This document shows, one piece after another, positions 1 through 11,565 of a stretch of 64,000 bases of DNA. The translations under genes were made by a program, and so were the position numbers. Under the pieces are notes generated by a model, which was not told the DNA's origin, ran no database searches, and saw only the letters and a list, made by a program, of their open reading frames with translations. How positions within the stretch are numbered: the first letter of the stretch is position 1; the number at the start of each line of letters is the position of its first letter. The DNA is from Leguminivora glycinivorella (lineage: Eukaryota; Arthropoda; Insecta; Lepidoptera; Tortricidae), in the NCBI RefSeq assembly GCF_023078275.1, contig NC_062973.1, positions 15,886,456 to 15,950,455 of the forward strand, given 5' to 3'.

Positions 1-1060
1 CCACCCCGCCACTAACTTGTGAAAAGTGATGCCTTTGTCAATCAATAAAAAACCTTAGAGATATCTCATTTGAATAATGCGCCGGATTTCTGGCAGTCAG
101 CTTGGGTTTTTAATTGAAACGATATGAAGGAGTGGGGGCTAGCAGTAGCGCTCAGTAAATTATTCAGCTGAGACAATGTATGACTGTCGTCAGCTTGCCA
201 GTAAGAGTTATTGATTGGACCTTTTACTTAGTTGCATACTCATGCAACTACGTACCTACCTAGGCACAATTAAATCCTGGTGAGTCAGCATAGTAATAGT
301 ACTTAATAGGTAGTCAAATTAATAGATTCCTCGACAGGAATTGCAACAATTTTGCAAAATTCTTCCGGCTAATTATAAATTAGCTTTAATAATTTATGCA
401 AAATGAAAGAACGAAGAAAACTTTAAAGATGGTGAAATAAGCGGAGGCGCCAGGGCCGTCAAAGATATTAAGATGTAGGAATTAATGATTGCGGTCGGTT
501 GAGGATTTTATTTTTTAAGAGCCCTATTAGGGGCGCCGAGGGAATCCCGCAGTTGCAGGGCCGGCAGAATTGCTCGTCATAAAATCAGGGTTAGGTATTT
601 TGCTGTGTGATTTAGCTGTTTGATCCGCACTTAATTTTGAGCCCAAACTCATGCCTCAGCCAAAATTGGCACTGCAAAATTTATAGCGCTGGGAAAAGCG
701 TGATACATGTTTTGCTGTCGGAGTAAATCATAGGATCTCAGACAGGAATAGGTGGCCACGCCGGCAAATAATACAATATTATTACCTCAGTTTATTTTTT
801 TAAAGGTTTAAGCTTTGAGATACCCTATAATATTTTCACATTAAAAATGATCCAATGAACTGTTTGTTACAAAAAACGAAGGTAACATTTATTAGTTATT
901 ACCAAGGATTATTTATATAGGATTTACATACTTCATACGAAGAATCGTACCTACCTCGATTTTTTTGCGCCATCTATTAAATACTAACATAACTACACTG
1001 TAGGCATCACACAAATTTATTTTTTTCAAAATGTTTATTGAAAAAAATAAATTTATTTAT
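1..1060. other. No gene seen, AT-rich unique-looking DNA
   Basis: No ORF of useful length and no repeat that I recognise. Short A and T runs only. Confidence 0.5.
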
Positions 1061-1143
1061 TACTGCGATACAGCGCCATCTAGTTTTAAGAGTAAAAAGC
1101 CCATACATTTCAGGAGTACGCCTTTTTGTATGGACTTTGTCTG
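1061..1143 (+). repeat. Dispersed repeat with GCGCCATCT motif, copy 1
   Basis: About 80 bp that recur in inverse orientation at 48639-48715. Both copies hold a GCGCCATCT box, a CCCATACATTTCAGG box and a TTTTTGTATGGRCTTTGT end. No terminal repeat or coding content is visible, so the class is unknown. Confidence 0.6.
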
Positions 1144-1623
1144 CCCCGTATTATATCGCCCTTGATATAAAGTAAATTAATACGCTTAATAATAAATAGA
1201 TATATGTAAAATTTCTTTGAAAAATTATAATTATTAAGACTGTTAGTTATGGAGGAGCCCAATACAGGTTTACTTAGCTAAAGGGAAGTCCCAAGTCCCA
1301 ACAATGGCAATATTGTAAACCTTTTTCAAGGAAATAAAACATTTTTCATTTTTTTCTTTTATTTACAATGGTTGTAAGTTTCTGCGACTTTCTTGATATT
1401 GCACAACGTTATAAAACTCGTGGTAGCGAGACTGCTCATTAGCGGTACATCTCCGAGACGCCGGTGTTGTCGGGAAGTGCGGGGATAACGAAGCTCGCAT
1501 CTGCTCAGCGCAACATTAAATAGCCTGTTTCCACTGGAATGCTGCTAATCTCCAAGATATTTCCCAAAAAATACTTGTTGGCAATTGGTTAATATGAAGC
1601 TTTTAGAAATTCAGATATATAGG
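1144..1623. other. No gene seen
   Basis: Nothing supported in this stretch. Confidence 0.5.
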
Positions 1624-1625
1624 TA

Positions 1626-1872
1626 CACGGTGAAAGAAAAAGGACCGTTCAAACTTTGCTTGAGGTCATAATGAACAACTTTTATTATGGGACCAATGCT
1701 GAAATCGCAAAAAAAATTTTGTCTGTTTCATACATTTCGATTGTCAATATGCCGCCGCCGCTCATTTCTATGGAACTTCGCGATATCAGCATTGGTCCCA
1801 TAATAAAACTTGTTCATTATGACCTCAAAAGTCACTATGCAAAGTTTGAACGGTTCTTTTTATTTCATCCTG
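1626..1872. mobile_element. Foldback MITE with TA flanks
   Basis: Arms at about 1626-1708 and 1781-1872 are reverse complements, sharing GGTCATAATGAACAA, TTTTATTATGGGACCAATGC and CCGTTCAAACTTTGC. TA dinucleotides flank both ends (1624-1625, 1873-1874), as expected for a Tc1/mariner-type target duplication. The 80-codon reading frame over it is a by-product of the palindrome, not a gene. The right arm has about 10 extra bases next to the CCGTTCAAACTTTGC box. Confidence 0.75.
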
Positions 1873-2133
1873 TATATACAGACGTGATTTGTGCATAATT
1901 GTACTTTATTTCTGTATAAATGTAACGTTATTTGATTACCTACATGTTGTCACAGGAAAATAGTCATGTTACCTGCGCCATAAAAACGCGTCGATTAACA
2001 CAACAGCAAAAAAAACCATAGCTGAAATCGGTTTAAAAAGGATTCCAGGAACAGTTGAAGTTCGAATTAGGCGTAAACGAAAACCGATACCTATCGATAC
2101 TTGACATATCTACGTATGTATTTTATAATACAT

Positions 2134-2341
2134 TTTCAGTACGATGGTGCTTTTTTTATGCACTAGCGCGAGAAGTGGTTCATTATATGCCAGGTCGAAA
2201 CTTCGGAGGGTCATCTATACTGAAAAACGTCGTACGATACACGTGCGAAAAGGAAATGCGTAACTCATGTCGATTTAAAACTCCCTTTGGTCGTGTTTTA
2301 ATTTATCGCCACTCGTTTCGAACTTACTTTTTTACGCACTT
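2134..2341 (-). mobile_element. MITE family A, copy 1
   Basis: Related to 23445-23672 and 52250-52468, in the opposite orientation, with weaker relatives at 60270-60420 and 60700-60815. Shared boxes are a TCAGTAC(A)GATG end, GTCGTACGATACACGTGCG, TTTATCGCCACTCGTTTCG and TTTTTTACGCAC. The 116-codon frame here reads through the element and is not a gene. Confidence 0.7.
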
Positions 2342-2345
2342 TATC

Positions 2346-2495
2346 ATATCGTCACTACTTTTAAAAAACTTGTATCTTCGTCTGTCAATGAAAAGAAAAT
2401 TGTAGTAAGTATGTATGGAATGTATATAGACTTACTGCGTTTTAACTTTGAGGAGCAGCGTGAGATACGAGATTTTTTCAAAGTAGTGACGATAT
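2346..2495. mobile_element. MITE family B, copy 1
   Basis: About 150 bp with terminal inverted repeats ATATCGTCACTACTTT. A second copy in inverse orientation lies at 49859-50009, alike through the centre including ACAATTTTCTTTTCATTGAC. It begins within a few bases of the end of the family A copy. Confidence 0.75.
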
Positions 2496-2993
2496 CGTAA
2501 TGTACTTACCTACTATTTTGGCACGAGTATCTTAGGTAAAATTTAATATTCAGCTATTTTAATTTACGTTGGAAATAAACAGGTCGGTAGAAATGTGAAA
2601 TCGAGTTGCGCTGTAACGAGGGTCCAGCTCGAATTTAACGAAGCTTGCATTTCCTTTTTGCTACAATTAAACAACGCCTTGAAATTTCAATATAACGTAA
2701 AATAGTTGCTTCGCGGCTGTACCTACATAGGTAAAAGTAACTACTCGTATATTTCAAAAAAAGGTAGAAAATTCATTTATTATCATTTATTTCGCCATTT
2801 TTTTGCATAAGAAGGTAAATAATATAAAAGTACGTATCTAATGTCATGTTGGATTCTTTAGATGCTGCGCGACCTCGCATGAATTTTTTCTAATGTACGT
2901 TACGGATTATTAAGGATATATCCCATTCAGGCGACCGATCAAGTGCCGCTGCGAGAGGCTTGAGTGCATGCTCATATTAGGCGTGCAGCGGGG
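2496..2993. other. No gene seen
   Basis: Nothing supported. Confidence 0.5.
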
Positions 2994-3143
2994 CAGGCCC
3001 CGTAGCCGAATGGCATTTCTCCGACGCCAAACGAAAACGAAACGTAGTCCGGCTCTGTCACGCCAATACGCAAGAGCGATAGGGATAGATATCTACTAGC
3101 GTTTCGTTTCGTGAGCGTTTGTGCCATTCGGCTACGCACCCTG
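2994..3143. mobile_element. MITE with CAGG termini, copy 1
   Basis: 150 bp, starting CAGGCCCCGTAGCCG and ending CGGCTACGCACCCTG, so ends are CAGG...CCTG with inverted GTAGCCGAATGGCA boxes. The centre carries GGCTCTGTCRCGCCAATACG and GATAGATATCTACTAGCG. Close relatives are at 13850, 32023, 36300 and 39985, and worn ones at 7183, 8585 and 60030. No clear target duplication was found, so the superfamily is open. CAGGG-type ends would suit hAT, but this is inference. Confidence 0.8.
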
Positions 3144-4651
3144 GGCATGCGAGTCGACGCTGTATAGGATGGACGCTCACCCGCCCAGCTACATGCCCCG
3201 CCGAACGCTCCGGTCTCAGCGTCCACTCAGGCCTTGCGAGATGCAAGCGAGATCTTCTATCGTAGCTAAGTTGGCAACATCAAACTTGAAATCGTGACGT
3301 GCCCTGTGAATCTTTACGCAGGCGGGACTGTCAAAATCGTTTTCTGACTCTAGGAACATTTATTCATCAATGTTCGCCGAATCTCTCTTTCCTTTTCCTT
3401 GGATATCGATATTACGTCATTACGAATATTTGCCGAACCTTTATACTTATGTGTGGACGTGGACATACCCATAAACAATAAAATTGACAAGATTCTGTCA
3501 AGTAAGAGTTCATGCAGGAATTCCGAGGAATCTTTAAGCGGTCCAATTTCGCTGACGACAGTTTCGATTTGGCGATGTACAATGTGCAACACAGCTTCCC
3601 GTTTCTCAGATCTCCTCTGTTACTCGTATCTATAGGCATTGTCCAGTATCAGATGCATCGGATGTACTTACCCAGTTACTGGTACGTTATATTTCTATTT
3701 CGGCTAAAAATCTTTGCTGCCACAACTAAAACATACACAACTCAAATAGTACCTATACTATTTATATAACTGCGAAGCATAATAGGTACATACGTACCTC
3801 ATCCGCCTACCCCGATGAAGTGGAAGCTCATATCCTCTTCGGAAACCCTTATTTATTTTCTTTGCCAATTCTCATCCCATCGTTATCTAATTTTATTGAC
3901 TATTGTTCGTCTTATTTATGATTCGGTGAATTGTGTTTCCATCAGACAATGGTAAGGGCCCGCCCTATCCCACTTAATTGTATTAATAAATCAGATTTCT
4001 TTTGTTACACAACGTTATTTTCTGTTAAATTGTCTGTTGATTCATCTGGCTGTTAATTATTTTGGTTTTGCTGAGAAGTCGTAAAACTCAAGGGTATTAA
4101 AGGACTCAGGGAGGGCATCTACTTGACATGTTTGTGTCAATGTCAATTACCATTGCAATGCCCAATAGATATCATCATTCTACCAATTTATTGGACAGTG
4201 CCGAGTAATTCGAATAAAATAACGTTTCTAAGAACACACACTTTGCTGCAAGTAGGGAAGGCGTTTAGGGCAAGGCCTCTGAGACTCGTTACTTTATATG
4301 ACATCATTATCTGCTCTGAGATACCGCTTGATAATACTACTTACATGCTTTTCTAAGCATCAGTGTAAGGGTGTTTCCTGTAATAAGGAAATGAGTAAAA
4401 GAGACGTACCGAAATGAGTCCAAGAGTGTACTCCTCAAACGATACATTACACAAATTAGATATTAGCTTGATCTATGTACAGTGTGCTGCAAAAGTGCAC
4501 GGCGAATAATTATCAATGAATTCATTCTGTTGTTTACCTTTTTTCGTGTTGCTTCCTTGTTTTGTATTGTTGTATTTGTATTGTATTGTATTGTATTTTA
4601 TATTCTCCATGCAATTTTGCAGCTCACTGTACAATTGTATACATACGCTAA
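3144..4651. other. No gene seen apart from a microsatellite
   Basis: Several overlapping short frames on both strands around 3300-3770 look like chance frames. None has a recognisable domain. Confidence 0.45.
4562..4597 (+). repeat. TTGTA microsatellite
   Basis: Imperfect pentanucleotide array of TTGTA units. Confidence 0.7.
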
Positions 4652-4757
4652 CATACGCTTAGGATCGGTTGCAAAAAACCGTCTGTCTCCGGATTTAGCG
4701 TTAGCATTTTTTTCATATGGGAATTTCCATAGACTTCTGTGGTTGATGCAACCGGCC
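4652..4757. repeat. Palindromic repeat family K, copy 1
   Basis: Starts with a GGTTGCAAAAAACCGTCTGT-type box, then ATGGGAATTTCCATAGACTT, and ends GTTGATGCAACCGGCCTTAA. The GGTTGCA...TGCAACC ends are inverted. Diverged relatives are at 53868-53997 and 57722-57817. Confidence 0.6.
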
Positions 4758-5643
4758 TTAATTACCTAGGCTAGTCTCTCAAAAAGGAGTCTAAATTAGT
4801 TATCTCGCCATCACCAACGAGGTGTTTTTGAGGCCGAGGATTTTCAGTTATCCTATTATTTTAGAAAGAAATATTCAGATGGAATTCTCACTAAAAACGT
4901 TAAAATACAAATGTACTCTCATTGTACCCTCGTCCACAAGGAAAATGTTGTTCTACGAAGGGGTCAATCGAAAAACACTTTACATTATTCAAACACTCAA
5001 TGTTCATTCACACGGAAAGCTTTTATTTTCTATACAATGTGATATAAGTCGGTACTTTTGTGTACTGGGTAGATATTCTTATTTCTAGTATTTTAATATT
5101 TTATTAGATCTTCATATAACTGTTCATTACATTGTCGTTATCTGTAATCCTACAAACTTGATGGTTAGAATGCTTCTGATACATAAGTGAATCCATTTAT
5201 AATATAAAACCACATCATTGAAAAAGTATTATAATTATCTACCTAAGTACACGCACAATGCAAAAAGGCCAAATTGTCACAAATCACGTTGGGTTTTATC
5301 TCCAACCTACCAGAAAAATAATCAACATAAACCTGTCAATGGGAAATGAAAGCGCGTCCGTTCTTTGATTCGGGATACAATAAAGTAAATATATATTGGT
5401 CTAAAAATCGACAAAATATGAAAGGGGTATATAAGTTCGTCAGTCCCTTTGATGTGCACAAGCAGAGATAAAACGTCGTTATTATTGGAATCAAAGGGCG
5501 AAAGTTGCAAGATTAGCCTCCCCTCTTCCTGTTAAAGCTCAGCATTCACAGGCGATCCGTTCGCCGGATTTATTGCTGGAGAAAAATACCCGGACAAGGG
5601 TCGCTGTATACCTAACCTAAAGTAATTTTTTCTGATCAGGGTC
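4758..5643. other. No gene seen
   Basis: Nothing supported. Confidence 0.45.
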
Positions 5644-5644
5644 T

Positions 5645-5775
5645 GTAGACAAGTGGCAAATCGCCCACGCTCCGCAGTAAATGATACGCATCTCTTTCTA
5701 TCGCTCTTACGTGTTAGAGCGAGACAGTTGCATATCGTTCGCCAAGGAACGCAAGCGATTTGCTACTTTGTCTGT
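5645..5775. mobile_element. Short MITE with GGCAAATCGC inverted ends
   Basis: Left end GTAGACAAGTGGCAAATCGC is answered by the reverse complement of GCGATTTGCTACTTTGTCTG at the right end, about 130 bp in all. Only one copy was seen here. Confidence 0.55.
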
Positions 5776-6543
5776 TGGTCCAGGCCTGAACCAACATGTT
5801 TAACCGCCACCGAAAATTGTGTGGTAGTCATGAAGCGAGTCGGGCAACCACAGACTCCAGGCAGGTCGGTAAAAACCATGTTTGCCTCTGCGGTGACCTA
5901 TTGCGGTTAGCGCACAAACAAGTCTTTTAACGGTACGTGCGCCTTTTTTATCACATGATTTTGTTTGCTGCTTATTTAATGATGAAGTAGGTACTAGTGT
6001 GTTTTGTTACTGAAGATGAATTGGAAACCCTTAGGCTGGTTGGCTTGCCCATGCTGCGTTATTTTAGAGAGGTAAGAACTATAAGTATTTAAATGCATGG
6101 TAAGATGCGTATGGCGGCGTCTCTCGGTGTTTGTGGCGGCTATCTATAGTGAATGTGCCGCTTTAGGCTTATTTCATGTCATTGCCAATGCCGAGAGAAA
6201 AAAGTTAAAACGGAAACTTTTATCTACTTGACGGCGGGATCTAAGGTAATTGCTTTTGATGCCAGAAATAAAGTTTCCAATTTTCTATTGAGGACGAACA
6301 TAAGTGCTGCGGCTTTGAGGATGGGCCAAATTTTTTTGAAAAGACTTTAAGAGTGTTTGATGTAGGGATAGAAGATAAAGTGTCAACGGCAGCTTATGTC
6401 TCGACATTTATTTACGTCCCTTGTTTTATTAAACAGGGTGTCTTCAGCTATTGGATTTACACGGAAATGCCACGTAGGATTATAATAATATATTTATGTT
6501 TAAATAAGAACACCTATTTAAAAAAAAAATTAAGGTAATAAAA
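5776..6543. other. No gene seen
   Basis: Two short frames (6153-6350, 6353-6538) have no recognisable features. Confidence 0.45.
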
Positions 6544-6544
6544 C

Positions 6545-6822
6545 TTAAATAACGAATATATAATAAGCTAACTCATCATTTTACGACCGGTCTGGCGCAG
6601 TCGGTAGTGACCCTGCCTGCTGCGCCGCGGTCCCGGGTTCGAATCCCGGTAAGGGCATTTATTTATGTGATGAGCACAGATATTTGTTCCTGAGTCATGG
6701 ATGTTTTCTATGTATATATGTATTTATATATTATATATATCGTTGTCTGAGTACCCACAACACAAGCCTTCTTGAGCTTACCGTGGGCCTCAGCCAATCT
6801 GTGTAAGAATGTCCTACAATAT

Positions 6823-6853
<31 letters not shown>

Positions 6854-6892
6854 TTTTAGAGTTAGCTTATTATATTTTATTCGTTATTTAAT
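6545..6892. repeat. Inverted repeat pair flanking a SINE
   Basis: Left arm 6545-6574 (TTAAATAACGAATA, then ATAATAAGCTAACTC) is reverse-complemented at 6859-6892. The arms are about 30 bp and nearly perfect. All sequence between them is the SINE, so a small palindrome or MITE was probably split by the insertion. Confidence 0.65.
6586..6857 (+). mobile_element. tRNA-derived SINE
   Basis: The head carries RNA polymerase III promoter boxes: an A-box-like TGGCGCAGTCGGTAG (6592-6606) and a perfect B box GGTTCGAATCC (from 6636). A body follows with TGATGAGCACAGATATTTG, GTCTGAGTACCCACAACAC and GTGTAAGAATGTCCTA, then a tail of about nine TTTA units. This is a very common lepidopteran SINE layout. The length is about 270 bp and it looks full length. 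SINEs depend on a LINE for movement. A separate 3' tail of the same family is at 39565-39625. Confidence 0.85.
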
Positions 6893-7182
6893 AAGAACAT
6901 AAGATAAAAAGTTAAAAGTATTTTAGAAAATCGGAAAATTTTCCTTTTTTATCATTACCGTAATTAATATTATTTATCGTGCCGTGTAAAGTTTAATCAA
7001 ATCTTACATAAATATAAAGGTCTCATTAGGTCGAGCAACTTGTATCTCCATAAACCAGTCCCAAAACTAAAACAGGGCTTAAAATTAGCTCAAAAATAAT
7101 CTCACAAATTACCGTAATGAACGTCATGTAAGTAGGCCGGGTCCCGTTATCTGGCCCGCCGGCCTAGAAAAAACGACAATCG

Positions 7183-7305
7183 TTGACGCCAGTCGCCGAT
7201 CGAAACGTAGTCTGGCTCTGTCGCGCCAATACGGAAGAGCGATAAAGGCAGCTATAGAGGTAACAATATTATCGTAAGCGTTTGTGCGTTTGCCTACGTA
7301 CCCTG
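7183..7305. mobile_element. Worn copy of the CAGG MITE
   Basis: Keeps CGAAACGTAGTCTGGCTCTG, TCGCGCCAATACGGAAGAGC and the right end GCCTACGTACCCTG. The left end is degraded. Confidence 0.55.
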
Positions 7306-7844
7306 GTATTAGCGAGTGGTGAGTTTACGAGCAACATTACTGCCCTCGTAATTTTACGTCCCTTTAACTCAACGACAGAACTTGTTGATGTCTTTTGTCC
7401 AACTTCCGCAACTTCCCAGATAAGACGCTTGAATATTCTTTGTGATGTATGAATAGATTTTGTAGGCAAATTGTTTTATGCGCTACGGAATGGGGGATGA
7501 GTTCTAGTAAATATCAATTTGTGAAAGAGATTTTTACGTGCGTTTTATCTTGTCAAGAAAGTTTAGTTTGTATAATGTAATGCAAAATGTTTTCCCATCG
7601 CATTTCCACGGAAATGCACAGATTATTTCAGCAGTAGACAAAAGTACAGGATCTGACGTTGACTGAAGTAGCATGACACAAACGATTGCGGGAAAATAAG
7701 AAGGAAAACGATTCGTAGCAAAAGTAATTCGCTTTTGCAACGAATTAACGTACTGTATAATCGTCACTATTAAGGAGATATCATTTTTTTGTATTTCTAT
7801 AAATCGATAGAAAATTAACAATATCGTATGAAAAAAGGTCAAAA
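7306..7844. other. No gene seen
   Basis: Two short minus-strand frames without recognisable content. Confidence 0.4.
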
Positions 7845-8224
7845 TCGTAACTGGATGGAAATGGTAATTTTTTGCCTATTTTCTTAAATTACTTGAAAAT
7901 CACTTTACTAAAAATTATTAAAAAAAAAAAAATTGAAATACTTATAAAAAACTCTTTCATTTGATGTGTAACACAATATACTTAGTTCTAGAAACTTTGA
8001 TTTTTAATTTTCACTTTTACCCCCTCAAATTGGCCCCTATAATTGAATTTTCTTAATTTAAATTACATGTCCGTCTTTGGGTCACAGGTTTACATATGTG
8101 TGCCAAATTTCAAGTTAATCGGTTCGGTAGTTTCGGAGAAAATTGGCTGTGACAGAAGGACAGACAGACACACGAGTGATCCTATAAGGGTTCCGTTTTT
8201 CCTCTTTGAGGTACGGAACCCTAA
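7845..8224 (-). repeat. Dispersed repeat family G, copy 1 (minus)
   Basis: Ends in a hairpin made of AGGGTTCCGT and ACGGAACCCT, preceded by a GACAGAC-rich stretch. The same end occurs in plus orientation at 47306, with a related one at 41689. Text like TGCCAAATTTCAAGTTAATC is typical of this lepidopteran repeat. The superfamily is not clear to me. Confidence 0.6.
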
Positions 8225-9451
8225 TTATGCCTTATTGATCAAAACTGGTGCAATCGTTTCTAAAAGCAAAAGAATTATATCGCTGTATGTGTACAGTCGA
8301 GTTCATTATAAATATTTTTATCATCTTCGTTGCAATAAGGTGAAAAAATGTACACATATTTATGAACTCGACTGTACATTTCCACTGCTGCTACTTAAAC
8401 CAAAACTTCTCTATTACTTTATTGTACTTGAAACGAGTTACTAAATGTGTGAAATACTGAACATGGTTCACAATGAGATTATTCTCGCACAAATGTGTTC
8501 TAAAAACCTATACTAAATGTACGAAACAAGCTCAGATAACAACAAAAACTGCCGGTCTAACCAAAGTGAAAATCCTTTTCGCTACATGGCGACCGAGACG
8601 CAGTCTGGCTCTGTCACGCCACTACAAGAGTGATAGGGACAGCTAGCTACGATAAGCTTACGAAGCGCAAGGGATTCTGACGTTGGCCCGGGTACCCTGA
8701 TTCGGTTTCAACAGCTGTTGGCTCAGTTAATAGGCACTAGAAGTTCCCGCAACTACAAAACGCTCGTTTCAAAAACTGTTAGCGTTAGCGATAATGAGTG
8801 TTAAATTAAATCTTTACGATATTAGCTAAGGCTTCTTTTAAACCAGTGTTTGTACTAGCTAACCATTTGCTGTATAAGCTATAGTTTTACAATGCCATTG
8901 AATATTAAGTATACACCCTGTTTTTATTGAAGTCCGATAACTTTAAGGGTAGCTTCTTTAGATCAAATACAGTTAATTTCTGTAAGAAACTAGCATCTTA
9001 ACTCTTACGGTTATCGAGTTATGGAAAAAATAAAGATAATTACTGAACACGTGTGTGACAGCCTTTACCAATTCCTAATGTTATTTGTTTTGACATGTGC
9101 CGTCAATCACTTGACACTAACTTGAATGTTATTCTTCATTTATTCTGTATGAAAATGATAAATATATTTTTTTTGCGAATTTAACTAAAAGTGATATACA
9201 GGGGTGGTTTCTGATAATGAACCTAGCTATGTCGAATTTAACGGAAAACAAAAACAACACGGTGTATTAGGTACTTACTAATGGACCTTGTGCTTTACTG
9301 TACTCGTACTTTAGGAAAGATAAAATCGATTGACGTAAACGGCAACAGACTTTGACATGGAGTGTCGCATGAGTCGTCGCGTCAGTATTTTTTAAACAGA
9401 GGGTATGCCGATAAATGTCATCTCAATGACTAATGTAAGATTTGGAATAAT
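8225..9451. other. No gene; one worn CAGG MITE at about 8585-8700
   Basis: The worn MITE keeps GTCTGGCTCTGTCACGCC and GGGTACCCTG. Nothing else is supported. Confidence 0.45.
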
Positions 9452-9717
9452 AACCACAAAATTAAAATTTTGAAAAAACCCCCGACCGCGACATATTAAC
9501 TAGACCGATTTTCATGAAACATGGCTAAGAACACTCCCGACTAACTCAGATTTCAGACAAAAAAAAACTAAATCTAAATCGGTTCATCCGTTCGGGAGCT
9601 ACGATGCCACAGGCAGTCACACACATAGACAGAAAGACAAACAGACAAACAGACAGACAGATAGACAGACAGACACGTCAAACTTCTAACACCCCGTCGT
9701 TTTTGCGTCGGGGGTTA
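9452..9717 (+). repeat. Dispersed repeat family C, copy 1
   Basis: Begins AACCACAAAATTAAAATTTT, holds CATGGCTAAGAACACTCCCG and TTCATCCGTTCGGGAGCTAC, then a CAGACAGA array, and ends CGTCGTTTTTGCGTCGGGGG. The second copy is at 33766-34090 in the same orientation; the main difference is the microsatellite segment. The 100-codon frame over it is the array, not a gene. Confidence 0.7.
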
Positions 9718-9746
9718 AAAAGCCAAAAGTTGGAGATGAATCGTAT

Positions 9747-9870
9747 AACGCCGTGGCTTGCGTGGGCGACGGCGATGCGATGCATACGAAATCAAACTTT
9801 ATCGATATGGAAGTATGAGACGCGACGGCGACGGTCGCGCGACCGTCGCCTACGCAAGACACGGCGTAAC
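9747..9870. mobile_element. GC-rich palindromic MITE
   Basis: AACGCCGTGGCTTGCGTGGG at the left is matched by the inverted CCTACGCAAGACACGGCGTT at the right. A further inner palindrome GGTCGCGCGACC lies in the right half. About 124 bp. Confidence 0.65.
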
Positions 9871-10041
9871 TCATCGGCTTTGAAGCATACTACTTACAAT
9901 AATTAAATTTAATCGAAAAAATCTACAATATTCTAGACGCACAGTAAAGAAAAGTACATGCATGGCGAGCAATAAGCATACCAATTGACGATTACTGACT
10001 GACGATAAATATATAGTAGAGCGGCGAGAGGGTCTCGGAAA

Positions 10042-11078
10042 AAGTTGATGTGACTGGAGAGTATACTGCTGACAAGTGGTATCGTTGTGATCGGTAGACT
10101 TTACTGAGTACGAAATAATGACTTGTCGCATTCTCAGACTGTGGGGGGGTTAACTATGACGTCACAAAGATCGCGATCCCGGGTTTAAATTTTTTGTCAC
10201 TTTGTCAAGAACCCCTTATCCAATTTTGAAAAATGAGGTGTCGATTAAAAGCGTATAACATGCTGATTAAGATTTCTTATATGTGAAAAGTATAGTTTTG
10301 TTAGTTATTTTGTAATTAACAATAATGCAAACAATACTTTTTTTTTACTCTCTTTTTTTATATTTGTAACTCAAAAAGGCAATGAAAACGGCCACTTAGC
10401 TAAAAAATATGTTATATAAATCATTTAACTACATTATTAGGCTATCTGTTGCTTTTTAAATTTCTACGATCGGATAATAAATAAGCAAACTACAAGCACA
10501 TACCTGTAGGCGGGGCGTACCGCTTGACACGCGTTCCCATACATTCGGCGTCTACCAAATTACACCTCGTGCAAAATTCGTTTCAAACAGATATACCTCT
10601 AATCTTATTCATCGTAACCTATCAATATTGGTATCATTTGAAAGTACAATTAAAGTACTTTAAGAAACAATGTCAATCATTTTCTTAAAATCAATAACCG
10701 CCAGTCTGCGGTGGTTACAAAGGAAAAAAGTGGGTATGCAATTTGACTGGTTTCCTAGGTTTGATACCCTAGACGAGTTTAAAAGGGGAGGTAAAGGTGA
10801 CATATAGGTTGTTCTCTGGCCTAAAAGCTACACAGAGGGTCAGGGGAGAAAAAACTAGGGTTTAAGTTTAGTTTTAAGTTATTTTTTCTTTTATTTGTTG
10901 ATTTTATTGTGTTTATTTTTTTTGTAATTTTATCAAGGATACCGTTGGTTTCTTTTGCTGAAAATTCCCTTTTTTATGAGAAATCTGATGAATTTCATGG
11001 CATTTTCCGATAGAGACTAAAATTAACTTTCAAATAAGGCCACATAGTCATACTTTTACTTATATAATATTAAGGGTA
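10042..11078 (+). repeat. Left 1-kb arm
   Basis: Begins AAGTTGATGTGACTGGAGAG and ends TAAGGGTA. The partner is 11815-12853. The arms share boxes such as GTGGGGGGGTTAACTATGAC and AGGCGGGGCGTACCGCTTGA. Confidence 0.85.
10670..10858 (+). pseudogene. Broken copy of a 62-codon arm ORF
   Basis: The frame matches the ORF at 12036-12224 codon for codon, with the same ATG and the same final stop, but one Trp codon has become TAG (10805-10807). Of about 11 codon differences from the other arm, about 6 are silent. That is only weak evidence for past coding constraint. Confidence 0.3.
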
Positions 11079-11565
11079 ATACCAAGTAATACCGTTTGAA
11101 CTCAAACGACTTAGAGGTGCGGTTTTTTGACCCAGTAGGTATTAAAAAGTAGTCGTAAAATCAAAACGATTGGACTTCGGTCGTTATACACATTAAATCA
11201 CTAAAATGAAGTTACCTATAATGTTTTAGTAATTATAATCATCACTTTTAGCCACTTTTCTCAAAACATAATTATTCAACAAAAGTCAAGATAAGATTAA
11301 GAGCATATTTATTATTAATAATGCGTTATAAATATGGAATAGTTGTTGGGGTACACTTGTTAAGTACATGCAGCTCCTGCAAATACACTCAGTGTCAAAA
11401 AAATCACACATCTCAATCGTTTGCGTTGAAGCATATATTAGAGAGAGAGCAATAAGGCGCGCAGGGCGCCTCGTAATACTATGTGTGGCACTGCGGAACC
11501 AGTGAAGTCAGGTCTATGGATTGCTACACTGCTGTCCCGCTTGCACTACTCCGCCGGGGCTATTA

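Noticed and set aside
1656..1898. 80-codon ORF
   Set aside because: Lies on the two arms of a palindromic MITE.
6584..6660. A functional tRNA gene
   Set aside because: Has A and B boxes but does not close into a full cloverleaf and leads into a SINE body with TTTA tail.
9604..9906. Arg/Thr/Asp-rich 100-codon ORF
   Set aside because: CAGACAGA array plus a GC-rich palindrome.
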